From Pseudomonas paracarnis (lineage in GTDB: Bacteria > Pseudomonadota > Gammaproteobacteria > Pseudomonadales > Pseudomonadaceae), in NCBI RefSeq assembly GCF_904063055.1, contig NZ_CAJFCN010000021.1, forward strand, positions 1-56,936: a DNA stretch of 56,936 bases, in the 5' to 3' direction. Position 1 is the first letter of the stretch. Each line of letters begins with the position of its first letter. A program made the position numbers and the translations under genes. The notes below the pieces were generated by a model. It made no database searches, was not told where the DNA came from, and worked only from the letters and a program-made list of their open reading frames with translations. Below, piece after piece: positions 8,318 through 16,687 of this stretch.

Positions 8318-9561
8318 AGATCGCCATTATCGGCAGCGGCATCGCCGGGCTGACCAGCGCCTACCTGCTCAGCCGTCGCCACGACATTACGCTGTTCGAG
8401 GCCAGTGACTGCATTGGCGGGCATACCCACACGGCCAAGGTGACGGTCGACGGCAAAAGCTATGCGGTGGACACGGGCTTCATTGTGTTCAACGACTGGA
8501 CCTACCCCAACTTCATCCGTCTGCTGGAGCAGATCGGGGTCAGGTTCAAACCCACCGAGATGAGCTTTTCGGTGTGTGACCAAAGCACTGGCTTTGAGTA
8601 CAACGGCAACAACCTCAACAGCCTGTTTGCCCAGCGCCGCAACATCCTGTCGCCGGGGTTCTGGGGCATGTTGCGCGATATCCTGCGCTTCAATCGCCAG
8701 GCGCCCCTGGACTTGCAAGAGCAGCGCATCAGCGCCGACATGACCCTGGGCGATTACCTCACCGCTGGCGGCTATGGCCCCAGGTTTATCCGGCATTACA
8801 TCGTGCCGATGGGCGCGGCCATCTGGTCGATGTCCTTGGCCGATATGCTCAAGTTTCCGCTGCAGTTTTTTGTGCGCTTCTTCAAGAATCACGGCTTGCT
8901 TTCGGTGAGCAACCGCCCGCAATGGTGCGTGATCGAAGGCGGCTCCAGCTGTTATATCGAGCCGCTGACCCGCAGCTTTCGCGAACAGATACGGCTCAAC
9001 TGCCCTGTGCATAAGGTGCAACGCAGCGACGAGGGTGTGGTTATCCACAGCCCGGCCGGCAGCGAAACCTTCGACCGCGTGGTGTTCGCCTGCCACAGCG
9101 ATCAGGCCCTGGCCTTGCTCGATGACCCCAGCCAGGCCGAACAGCAGATCCTCGGTGCCCTGCCCTACGCCGACAACGACGTGGTGCTGCACACCGACAC
9201 ACGCCTGCTGCCCGACCGCAAACTGGCCTGGGCCAGCTGGAACTATCGGCTGACGGGCAACGTGCAACAACAGGCCGCCGTCACCTATGACATGAACATC
9301 CTGCAAGGCATCGACAGCGCCACTACCTTTTGCGTCAGCCTCAACCAGACGCCGATGATCAACCCGCTGAAGATCCTGGCGCGCTACACCTACGCCCATC
9401 CGCAATACAGCCTGGCCGCAGTCGCCGCACAGGCACGCTGGGAAGAATTGAACGGCGTGCGCAATACCTTCTACTGCGGGGCCTACTGGGCCAGCGGCTT
9501 TCACGAAGACGGCGTGGTCAGCGCTCTGCGCGTGGCCCAGGCGTTTGGGGAAACCCTGTGA
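8314..9561 (+). CDS. FAD-dependent amine-oxidase-like protein
   Basis: A 415-residue flavoprotein beginning KIAIIGSGIAGLTSAYLL, with the second family motif GGHTHTAKV and the conserved region DTGFIVFNDWTYPNF. It belongs to the flavin amine oxidase/desaturase-like family always found beside DUF1365 and Cfa-like genes. The true substrate is unknown. The GTG start at 8314 overlaps the SDR stop, and its own stop overlaps the DUF1365 start by the same GTGA arrangement. Confidence 0.88.
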   Translation: MKIAIIGSGIAGLTSAYLLSRRHDITLFEASDCIGGHTHTAKVTVDGKSYAVDTGFIVFNDWTYPNFIRLLEQIGVRFKPTEMSFSVCDQSTGFEYNGNNLNSLFAQRRNILSPGFWGMLRDILRFNRQAPLDLQEQRISADMTLGDYLTAGGYGPRFIRHYIVPMGAAIWSMSLADMLKFPLQFFVRFFKNHGLLSVSNRPQWCVIEGGSSCYIEPLTRSFREQIRLNCPVHKVQRSDEGVVIHSPAGSETFDRVVFACHSDQALALLDDPSQAEQQILGALPYADNDVVLHTDTRLLPDRKLAWASWNYRLTGNVQQQAAVTYDMNILQGIDSATTFCVSLNQTPMINPLKILARYTYAHPQYSLAAVAAQARWEELNGVRNTFYCGAYWASGFHEDGVVSALRVAQAFGETL

Positions 9562-10367
9562 ACAGCGCCCTGTACAGCGGCTGGATCGCCCATCGGCGGT
9601 TTACGCCGAAGGCCCACGCCTTTCGCTACCGCATCGGCCTGCTGTACCTGGACCTCAGCGAAGAGGACGAAGTACTGGGGCTCTCGCCGCTGGCCGGCAC
9701 GGGGCGCCTGGCGCCCTTCGGTTTCCGCCAGCAGGATTACCTGCGTGAATTCACACGCCACGGCATGAGCCTGAGCGATGCCGTGCGCCAGGAAGTCGGC
9801 AAGGCCCTGGGGCAAACACCCCAGGGCGCTATCTGCCTGCTGACCCAGGCCCGCAGTTGGGGCCTGGCTTTTAACCCGGTGAGTTTCTTCTACTGCTTCG
9901 AGGCTGACGGGCAACTGGCCGCGATCCTGTGTGAAGTGACCAACACCCCATGGCGCGAGCGCTATCACTACGTGCTGCCTGCCCAGGCACTGGGCGCCGA
10001 TGAGCACCAGCATTTCGCCGTGGCCAAGGCCTTCCATGTGTCGCCGTTTTTGCCTCGCGAGCTGGAATACCGCATGAGTTTCAGCCCGCCCGCAGCCAGG
10101 CTCGGCGTGCATATGGCCGATTGGCAGGGCACGCAAAAAGTCTTCGACGCCACCTTGAGCCTGGAAAAACAGGCACTGAGCCGCGCCAGCCTGCATCGCT
10201 ATCTGTGGCGCTTCCCCTGGATGACCGCCAAGACCGGCCTTGCGATCTACTGGCAAGCCTTGCGCCTGCTGCTCAAACGCACACCGATTTTTTCCCACCA
10301 GGCCGCCGATGGCGCCTCTCGCACCGCAGTCGGGTATACCAAGGATCGCCACCATGAAATCCCCTAG
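9558..10367 (+). CDS. DUF1365 family protein
   Basis: A 269-residue protein with the family start SALYSGWIAHRRFTPKAHAF and the core NPVSFFYCF and CEVTNTPWRERYHYVL. The function is not known, but the family co-occurs with Cfa-like methyltransferases and FAD amine oxidases. It uses a GTG start overlapping the previous stop. It shares its last 14 bases with the beginning of the Cfa-like gene, indicating tight translational coupling. Confidence 0.88.
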   Translation: MNSALYSGWIAHRRFTPKAHAFRYRIGLLYLDLSEEDEVLGLSPLAGTGRLAPFGFRQQDYLREFTRHGMSLSDAVRQEVGKALGQTPQGAICLLTQARSWGLAFNPVSFFYCFEADGQLAAILCEVTNTPWRERYHYVLPAQALGADEHQHFAVAKAFHVSPFLPRELEYRMSFSPPAARLGVHMADWQGTQKVFDATLSLEKQALSRASLHRYLWRFPWMTAKTGLAIYWQALRLLLKRTPIFSHQAADGASRTAVGYTKDRHHEIP

Positions 10368-11625
10368 CTTATCGGTCAAGGCTAACCGCCTGAACGTCAA
10401 CGGCATGACCGCTGCGCTGTTGCGCAAAGGCGTGTTGCGCCAGCTCAGCCAATTGCGCCACGGCCAGTTGGTGATCATCGAGGATGGCGAGCGGCAAGTC
10501 TTCGGCGCACGGGAAGCGCACCTGCTGGGCGAGATCCAGATTCTCGACGCGGCGGTATGGGGGCTGGTAGCGGCCAATGGATCGATCGGCGCTGGCGAAG
10601 CGTTTATCCATGGTTACTGGACCAGCCCCGACCTCACCGCCGTCGTGCGGGTGATGGTCAGCAATCTGGAGGTGCTCGACGCCATGGAAGGCGGGCTGGC
10701 ACGCCTGGCCCGGCCGTTCACTCAGGGCCTGCACTGGCTCAACCGCAACACACGCAAAGGCTCGCAAAAAAACATCGCCGCCCATTACGACCTGGGCAAC
10801 GACCTGTTCGAAGAATTTCTCGACCCCACCATGATGTACTCGGCGGCGCAGTTCCTGACGCCTGATGACACCCTGGAGCAGGCACAGCTGAACAAACTGG
10901 CGCGGATTTGCCAGAAACTGGCGCTCAAGCCCAGCGACCATCTGCTGGAAATCGGTACCGGCTGGGGCAGCATGGCGTTGTATGCGGCGCAGCATTATGG
11001 TTGCCGGGTCACCACCACGACCTTGTCCAAGGAGCAGTTCGCCTACACCGCCCAGCGTGTCGAGGCGCTGGGCCTGCAAGATCAAGTGACCGTGCTGCTG
11101 AGCGATTACCGCGACCTCACCGGTGAGTACGACAAGCTGGTGTCGATCGAAATGATTGAAGCGGTGGGCCATCGTTTCCTGCCCACCTATTTCAAACAAT
11201 GTGCCCAGTTGCTCAAGCCCGACGGCCTGATGCTGCTGCAAGCCATCACCATACGTGAACAGCGCTTTGAACAGGCCAAGCGCAGCGTCGACTTTATCCA
11301 GCGCTACATCTTCCCCGGCGGCGCGCTGCCCTGTGTGCAAAACATGCTGCAGATCGTCAGCCGCGACACCGACATGAACCTGCTGCACATGGAAGACTTC
11401 GGCCTGCACTACGCTCGCACCCTGCGCCTGTGGCATGAAAACTTTCGCCGCGCCCATGGCCGTCTTGCGGAACTCGGTTATGACGAATACTTCCTGCGCC
11501 TGTGGGAGTTTTACCTGTGCTACTGCGAAGGCGGCTTTATGGAGCGCACCATCGGCACCGCGCAGTTGCTGCTGGCCAAACCGGCGGCCATCAATCCGCC
11601 GCTGCTCGGGCGTTTCAGTGCTTAA
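10354..11625 (+). CDS. Cfa-like SAM-dependent fatty-acyl methyltransferase
   Basis: The 423-residue protein belongs to the cyclopropane-fatty-acyl-phospholipid synthase family: SAM motif LLEIGTGWGSMAL, RYIFPGGALP, and an N-terminal lipid-binding domain. By comparison with E. coli Cfa as I recall it, two bicarbonate-site residues differ: the Cys in GCGWG is Thr202, and the His in LLHTIG is Gln296. The glutamate of the EHVG region remains (Glu269). It may therefore methylate unsaturated chains without closing a cyclopropane, as in furan-fatty-acid pathways; this is inference. It is expressed in the predicted light-induced operon and overlaps genes on both sides. Confidence 0.88.
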   Translation: MKSPSLSVKANRLNVNGMTAALLRKGVLRQLSQLRHGQLVIIEDGERQVFGAREAHLLGEIQILDAAVWGLVAANGSIGAGEAFIHGYWTSPDLTAVVRVMVSNLEVLDAMEGGLARLARPFTQGLHWLNRNTRKGSQKNIAAHYDLGNDLFEEFLDPTMMYSAAQFLTPDDTLEQAQLNKLARICQKLALKPSDHLLEIGTGWGSMALYAAQHYGCRVTTTTLSKEQFAYTAQRVEALGLQDQVTVLLSDYRDLTGEYDKLVSIEMIEAVGHRFLPTYFKQCAQLLKPDGLMLLQAITIREQRFEQAKRSVDFIQRYIFPGGALPCVQNMLQIVSRDTDMNLLHMEDFGLHYARTLRLWHENFRRAHGRLAELGYDEYFLRLWEFYLCYCEGGFMERTIGTAQLLLAKPAAINPPLLGRFSA

Positions 11626-12109
11626 ATCCCTGGCCAATGCCGTGCTGTTTCAGTGCGGCTGGTTTGCCTGCGTACTCGGCGGCGATAGCCGTTGGTTGCT
11701 GATCGGCGTCGCGGCACTGGGCGCACACTTGCTGTGGATAAGTGCTTGGGCAAGAGAGGGGCAAGTGATTCTGGCCGTGACGGTGCTGGGAACGCTGGTC
11801 GATACAGCACTGCGCGGGCTCGGCGTGTTTGAGTTCAATACGCCGGGACCACTGATTCCGCTGTGGCTGATACTGTTATGGGCCTTGCTGGCCACCACCT
11901 TGCGCCATTGCCTGGCCTGGAGCGCACGGCCCTGGTGGCTGGCCAGCCTGCTAGGCGCGGTGGGCGGGCCGTTGTCTTATTACGCCGGCAGCCAATTGGC
12001 AGGCGTGAGTTTTGCGTACGGCACCACCCCGACACTGATCGGCCTGGCGCTGTTATGGGCCATGCTCTTTCCGCTGTTGCACGGGGTTGCACAGAGGCTG
12101 GAATACTGA
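11618..12109 (+). CDS. DUF2878 integral membrane protein
   Basis: A 163-residue hydrophobic protein with about five to six membrane segments, beginning LKSLANAVLFQCGWFACVL. The family is DUF2878, regularly the last gene of cfa/DUF1365/FAD clusters; its role is unknown. The GTG start at 11618 overlaps the end of the Cfa-like gene. No clear terminator is visible before the YkgJ gene 54 bases downstream. Confidence 0.85.
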   Translation: MLKSLANAVLFQCGWFACVLGGDSRWLLIGVAALGAHLLWISAWAREGQVILAVTVLGTLVDTALRGLGVFEFNTPGPLIPLWLILLWALLATTLRHCLAWSARPWWLASLLGAVGGPLSYYAGSQLAGVSFAYGTTPTLIGLALLWAMLFPLLHGVAQRLEY

Positions 12110-12163
12110 CGCCCGTCCGAGCATTCATACGCGTCTAGCGCACTTGCCTTACACTGCGCGCCT

Positions 12164-12466
12164 ATGACCAACATCCCTCACATTCAAATCACCGAACCCG
12201 TCACCTGCTCGACGTGCGCGGCCTGTTGCTGCCAGCTGGAAGTCATGCTGATCACCGACACCGGCGTGCCGCAACGCTTTATCGATACCGACGATTGGGG
12301 AGGTGAGGTGATGCTGCGCCTGGACGACGGCTGGTGCGCAGCGCTGGACCGCGACACGATGATGTGCACGATCTATGAGCTTCGGCCGTTGATTTGCCGG
12401 GAGTTCGAGATGGGGGCGCCGGAATGCCTTGAAGAGCGCGAAGGTATTACCACGGCCTATCGCTGA
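12164..12466 (+). CDS. YkgJ-family cysteine-cluster protein
   Basis: A 100-residue protein with the metal-binding cysteine pattern CSTCAACCCQLEV near the N terminus, then CTIYELRPLICREFE and a final EC pair. This is the YkgJ (CxxCxxCC) family, thought to bind zinc or iron; the function is unknown. It stands alone after the photolyase operon and is followed by a REP pair. Confidence 0.88.
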   Translation: MTNIPHIQITEPVTCSTCAACCCQLEVMLITDTGVPQRFIDTDDWGGEVMLRLDDGWCAALDRDTMMCTIYELRPLICREFEMGAPECLEEREGITTAYR

Positions 12467-12495
12467 CCCCGAACTTCGTGACGATCACGGGCTTG

Positions 12496-12585
12496 TGTGG
12501 GAGCGGGCTTGCTCGCGAATGCGGTGGGTCAGTCTAAGTATGTGCTAGCTGATACACCGCTTTCGCGAGCAAGCCCGCTCCCACA
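12496..12585. repeat. REPIN (inverted pair of REP elements)
   Basis: GTGGGAGCGGGCTTGCTCGC in the forward orientation is followed about 40 bases later by its reverse complement, forming a long imperfect hairpin. It separates the converging YkgJ and PagL genes and could act as a transcriptional block or stabiliser; that role is not shown by the sequence. Confidence 0.9.
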
Positions 12586-12607
12586 GGGGGGCCAAGTGTT
12601 CTTGAGA

Positions 12608-13126
12608 TTAGAGCGGCATGGTGTAGTGCAGCGAGTAGCTCTCTACCCCATCGTTATTGCTGCTGATGCCGGCATTGGAATAATGCGTGGCACGAATGCC
12701 CACTTCATGCCCGCCGTTGAACCGCAGGCCGAAACCCAGGCGGTCTTCGAACTGGAAGGACTGGCCGATGTTGTTGTCTTCCAGCCGAGTGCGGGAGAAC
12801 AACGCCACGCCGATACCGGCTTCGATGTAGGGCTTGACCGACTCGCCGGCAAACTCATACACAAATACCGGCGAGAACGACAGGCTGCTAGCGCCTGCAC
12901 GGTCGTCCCCTTCCCAATAGGTATAGGCGCCGCTCCAGTAGCCGGTCAGTCGGCCGACATTGCTCTGCATCCAGCTTTTGTCCCAATCGGAGGTCAGGCC
13001 CAGGCGGTAGGTCAGCGTCGAATCGCTGGTGCTCCCCAAGCCGAACTCCAGGCCGGCGGCCTGGGCTGAAACAGAGTGTCCCAACATAGCGGCCGCAATC
13101 GCAGCCAAACAGAACAAGCGCTTCAT
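12608..13126 (-). CDS. pagL: lipid A deacylase PagL-like (acyloxyacyl hydrolase)
   Basis: A 172-residue outer-membrane beta-barrel precursor. The signal peptide MKRLFCLAAIAAAMLGHSVSA is followed by mature AAGLEFGLG. The motif THYSNAGI holds the catalytic His and Ser typical of PagL, which removes the 3-O-linked acyl chain from lipid A. The start at 13126 is chosen because AAAGGA is correctly spaced from it; a TTG six codons upstream is less likely. It is a single gene facing the YkgJ gene. Confidence 0.9.
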   Translation of the reverse strand: MKRLFCLAAIAAAMLGHSVSAQAAGLEFGLGSTSDSTLTYRLGLTSDWDKSWMQSNVGRLTGYWSGAYTYWEGDDRAGASSLSFSPVFVYEFAGESVKPYIEAGIGVALFSRTRLEDNNIGQSFQFEDRLGFGLRFNGGHEVGIRATHYSNAGISSNNDGVESYSLHYTMPL

Positions 13127-13237
13127 GTGAAACGTCCTTTGCAAACGGAATAATTGGGTTATGTACAGGCTAACGGGCTATAGAAGCCGACGCATAGCCA
13201 GAAGTTCAGCTTTTTTCAGTGTTATTTCACGAAATTT

Positions 13238-14032
13238 TCACGAGCCAAAGCTTCGCACAACTCCAGGATGTTTCCAAAGTGTCGGTAGGATATTTTTTAG
13301 GTGACACAGATCGCCGCTGGTCCAGAACTGTGTAGCTTCAGGTTCGCCAGCGGCCAGCAGGTCGCGCTCACCCAGCAAGCGCTTGAGCTGGCGCGCCACA
13401 GCGGCGCCGGTATCAATGAGGATGATGCTGGGGGGCAGCATCTGCGCCAGGAGTGGCTTGAGGAAGGGGTAATGAGTGCAACCCAGGATGATGGTGTCGC
13501 AACCGGCGCTGAGCAGCGGCTCTACATAGCCTTGCAGCAGGGCGCGCAAGGCCGGGCTGTTGAGGTCGCCGGCTTCAATCAGCTCCACCAGGCCTGGGCA
13601 CGGCTGGGTAATCACTCGCACATCGGTGGCGAAGCGGTCGAGCAAGGCGGCGAACTTGGCGCTTTGCAGGGTACCGGTGGTGGCGAGCACACCCACCACG
13701 CCACTGCGCGTGGCTGCGGCCGCAGGTTTCACCGCAGGCTCCATACCGACCAATGGCCAGTCAGGGTAATCCTGGCGTAAGTCGGCCACGGCGGCGACAG
13801 TCGCCGTATTACAGGCAATCACAAAGGCCTTGGCGCCCCGCTCGCGGAAAAACTCAGCGACCGAGCGAGAACGCTCAAGAATGAACGCCGGCGTTTTCTC
13901 GCCATAAGGAATGTGCCCGCAGTCAGCCACGTACAACAGTGACTCGTGGGGCAACAACTGCTGGATTTCTTCCAGCACCGTGAGGCCGCCGATGCCGGAA
14001 TCGAACACACCAATAGGCGCGCCCTTAACCAT
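13238..14032 (-). CDS. murI: glutamate racemase
   Basis: This cytosolic enzyme interconverts L- and D-glutamate to supply D-Glu for peptidoglycan. The 264-residue product has the family motifs APIGVFDSGIGGLTV, AFVIACNTATVAA with the first catalytic cysteine, and ILGCTHYPFL with the second. The ATG at 14032 overlaps the moeB stop by eight bases and gives the usual length; an 11-codon upstream extension is unlikely. It is the last gene of the hemA-prfA-prmC-moeB-murI operon. Confidence 0.96.
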   Translation of the reverse strand: MVKGAPIGVFDSGIGGLTVLEEIQQLLPHESLLYVADCGHIPYGEKTPAFILERSRSVAEFFRERGAKAFVIACNTATVAAVADLRQDYPDWPLVGMEPAVKPAAAATRSGVVGVLATTGTLQSAKFAALLDRFATDVRVITQPCPGLVELIEAGDLNSPALRALLQGYVEPLLSAGCDTIILGCTHYPFLKPLLAQMLPPSIILIDTGAAVARQLKRLLGERDLLAAGEPEATQFWTSGDLCHLKNILPTLWKHPGVVRSFGS

Positions 14033-14780
14033 GCTTTGCCCCGCAGACGCTGCAGCCTGGGTCACGCTTGACGCGCAACTCGCGAAAACGCGTGGTCAGC
14101 GCATCGATCAACAACAGGCGCCCCACCAACGGCTCACCAAAACCGGCCAGCAGCTTCAAGGCTTCCAGCGCTTGCAGGCTGCCAACCACCCCCACCAACG
14201 GCCCGACAACGCCGGCTTCGCTGCAGGTCAGTTCAGTGTCGCTGCCGTGCCCGTACAAACAGTGGTAACAGGGGCTGTCGGCGCGACGGGGGTCGAATAC
14301 CGACAACTGCCCCTCAAGGCGAATGGCCGCGCCACTGACCAGCGGTTTACCGGCGGCCACGCAGGCCGCGTTGACCGCCTCGCGGGTAGAGAAGTTGTCG
14401 CTGCAATCGAGCACCAGGTCCACTGCGTTGACCGCAGCGGCCAGCGAGTCGGCATCCAGCGCAGCACGATGGGCGACCAGGGTGACTTCAGGGTTGATCG
14501 CCCTCAGGCGCCCCATGGCCGAATCGACCTTGGTCTGCCCCACGCTGTCGGTGTCATGGATGATCTGGCGTTGCAGGTTGGTCAAATCGACTGTATCGAA
14601 ATCCGCCAGGTGCAATTCGCCCACCCCGGCAGCGGCCAGGTAAAGCGCCACCGGAGCGCCCAGGCCACCCAGGCCGACGATCAACGCGCGACTCTGCTTC
14701 AGGCGCAATTGGCCGTCGATGTCGACAGGCTGCAACAGAATCTGCCGGCTATAGCGCAACAACTCCTGATCGGTCAGCAC
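14025..14780 (-). CDS. moeB: molybdopterin-synthase adenylyltransferase
   Basis: A 251-residue ThiF/MoeB-family enzyme that adenylates the MoaD C terminus during molybdenum cofactor synthesis. It shows the ATP-binding GLGGLGAPVALYLAAAG, the NLQRQIIH motif and two zinc CxxC pairs (CYHC and CSVC). It overlaps prmC by seven bases and murI by eight. A role with ThiS-like partners instead of MoaD cannot be excluded from sequence. Confidence 0.93.
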   Translation of the reverse strand: MLTDQELLRYSRQILLQPVDIDGQLRLKQSRALIVGLGGLGAPVALYLAAAGVGELHLADFDTVDLTNLQRQIIHDTDSVGQTKVDSAMGRLRAINPEVTLVAHRAALDADSLAAAVNAVDLVLDCSDNFSTREAVNAACVAAGKPLVSGAAIRLEGQLSVFDPRRADSPCYHCLYGHGSDTELTCSEAGVVGPLVGVVGSLQALEALKLLAGFGEPLVGRLLLIDALTTRFRELRVKRDPGCSVCGAKHG

Positions 14781-15604
14781 GGGCGGCGCCCCAAGGTGAT
14801 GCGCTCGTGACCGCCGAGATCGATGCGGCTGTGTACGCCGTCAAAGCCCTGGTTCAGCAACAAATCCCGCACGGCCTGGGCCTGGTCGTAACCGTGCTCG
14901 AGCAACAGCCAGCCTCCGTCGTTCAGGTGGTCAGGAGACTCTTGGGTGATCAGGCGCAAGTCGTCCAGACCATCGTGCCCCGCCACCAGCGCACTGGCCG
15001 GTTCGAAGCGCACATCGCCGGCCGCCAGGTGCGGGTCATTGTCGGCAATGTAGGGCGGGTTGCTGATGATCAGGTCGAAGCGGTGGCCTTGCAGGGCGCT
15101 GAACCAATGGCTGTTGAGCACCGTAGCGTTATTGAGGTGCAGACGTTGACGATTGCGCTCGGCCAGGGCCACGGCCTCCAGCACGCGGTCGACCGCCGTG
15201 ACCTGCCAGGCCGGACGTTCGCTGGCCAGGGCCAAGGCGATGGCACCGCTGCCGGTGCCCAGGTCCAGGATCTGGGCGGGCGTGGCGGGCAGCAATTCCA
15301 GGGCAGCTTCCACCAGCAACTCAGTTTCCGGGCGGGGGATCAAAGTGTGCGGTGCTACTTCCAGGTCGAGTTTCCAGAAGCCTTGCTGGCCGAGGATATA
15401 GGCCACCGGCTCGCCGCTGCGGCGTCGCTGCAGGTAGCCGGCAAAGGTCAGGGCATCTTCGCTGCTGACGATCTTTTCCGGCCAGGTATGCAGGTAGCTG
15501 CGCGATTTGCCCAGGGCAGCGGCAAGCAGCAACTCCACGTCCAGGCGCGCCGTTGGCGAGTCGGGCAGGTCAGCGGCGCGCAGCAGGCTGGCAATGATGG
15601 TCAT
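14774..15604 (-). CDS. prmC: peptide chain release factor N5-glutamine methyltransferase
   Basis: This enzyme methylates the glutamine of the GGQ motif in release factors RF1 and RF2. The 276-residue product has the SAM motif ILDLGTGSGAIALALA and the catalytic ISNPPYI. It lies directly after prfA, encoding its substrate, with the start one base from the prfA stop. Confidence 0.96.
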   Translation of the reverse strand: MTIIASLLRAADLPDSPTARLDVELLLAAALGKSRSYLHTWPEKIVSSEDALTFAGYLQRRRSGEPVAYILGQQGFWKLDLEVAPHTLIPRPETELLVEAALELLPATPAQILDLGTGSGAIALALASERPAWQVTAVDRVLEAVALAERNRQRLHLNNATVLNSHWFSALQGHRFDLIISNPPYIADNDPHLAAGDVRFEPASALVAGHDGLDDLRLITQESPDHLNDGGWLLLEHGYDQAQAVRDLLLNQGFDGVHSRIDLGGHERITLGRRPC

Positions 15605-16687
15605 TCAGTCACCTATCGCCGCCAGTTGGTCGGCCTGGTATTCGGCGAGCAACGGCTCGATCACCGCATCCACGCCACCGGCGAGAATTTCGTCGAGGGA
15701 GTACAGGGTGAGGTTGACCCGATGGTCGGTAACCCGGCCTTGGGCAAAGTTGTAGGTGCGGATACGCTCGGAGCGGTCGCCGGAGCCCACCAGCAGCTTG
15801 CGTTCGCTGGCAATTGCGTTGGCCGCGGCGCTGGTCTGCTGGTCGTTCAACTTGGCCGACAACCAGGACATGGCCCGTGCACGGTTCTTGTGCTGGGAAC
15901 GTTCTTCCTGGCACTCCACCACAATGCCCGACGGCAAGTGAGTGATACGGATCGCCGAGTCGGTCTTGTTAACGTGCTGGCCACCCGCGCCGGATGAGCG
16001 GTAAGTGTCGACGCGCAAGTCCGCCGGGTTGATCTCGATGGCTTCCTGTTCGTCCGGCTCAGGCAACACCGCGACGGTGCACGCCGAGGTGTGGATACGG
16101 CCCTGGGATTCGGTCGCTGGCACCCGCTGTACGCGGTGCGCACCGGACTCGAACTTCAGCTTGCCATAGACGTTGTCGCCTTCAACCCGGGCGATGACTT
16201 CTTTATAGCCGCCGTGCTCGCCCTCGTTCTCGGAAAGGATCTCCACCCGCCAGCCACGACGCTCGGCATAACGCGAATACATGCGGAACAGGTCGCCGGA
16301 GAAAATCGCCGCCTCGTCGCCACCGGTGCCGGCGCGGATTTCGAGGAACACGTTGCGTCCGTCGTTAGGGTCCTTGGGCAGCAACATGCGTTGCAAGTCA
16401 CCCTCAAGCTCAGCGAGTTTGTCCTTGGCTTCGCGGACTTCTTCCACGGCCATTTCACGCATGTCCGGGTCGCTGTCCTTGAGCAGGGCCTGGGCACCTT
16501 CGAGGTCGGCCTGGACTTTCAGCAGGTTTTTATAGGTGGCCACAATGGGCTCAACTTCGGCGTATTCCTTGGAATAGGCACGGAATTTGGTCTGATCGGA
16601 AATGACCTCGCCATCGCCGAGCAAGGCGGTCAGTTCTTCGAAACGGTCCTGGAGCACGTCCAGTTTATTGAGCAGTGACGCTTTCAT
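15605..16687 (-). CDS. prfA: peptide chain release factor 1
   Basis: RF1 terminates translation at UAA and UAG codons. The 360-residue length is standard. The catalytic GAGGQHVNK and the following SAIRITHLPSGIVV are intact, and the start MKASLLNKLD is canonical. It overlaps the hemA stop by four bases (16684-16687), a conserved hemA-prfA coupling in gammaproteobacteria. Confidence 0.98.
   Translation of the reverse strand: MKASLLNKLDVLQDRFEELTALLGDGEVISDQTKFRAYSKEYAEVEPIVATYKNLLKVQADLEGAQALLKDSDPDMREMAVEEVREAKDKLAELEGDLQRMLLPKDPNDGRNVFLEIRAGTGGDEAAIFSGDLFRMYSRYAERRGWRVEILSENEGEHGGYKEVIARVEGDNVYGKLKFESGAHRVQRVPATESQGRIHTSACTVAVLPEPDEQEAIEINPADLRVDTYRSSGAGGQHVNKTDSAIRITHLPSGIVVECQEERSQHKNRARAMSWLSAKLNDQQTSAAANAIASERKLLVGSGDRSERIRTYNFAQGRVTDHRVNLTLYSLDEILAGGVDAVIEPLLAEYQADQLAAIGD

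Noticed and set aside
12497..13069. Open frame spanning the REPIN and the antisense of pagL
   Set aside because: Begins in a REP sequence and mirrors the pagL codons; no family features.
14807..15997. Long plus-strand open frame opposite prmC and prfA
   Set aside because: Antisense to two well-conserved genes with no recognisable domain.
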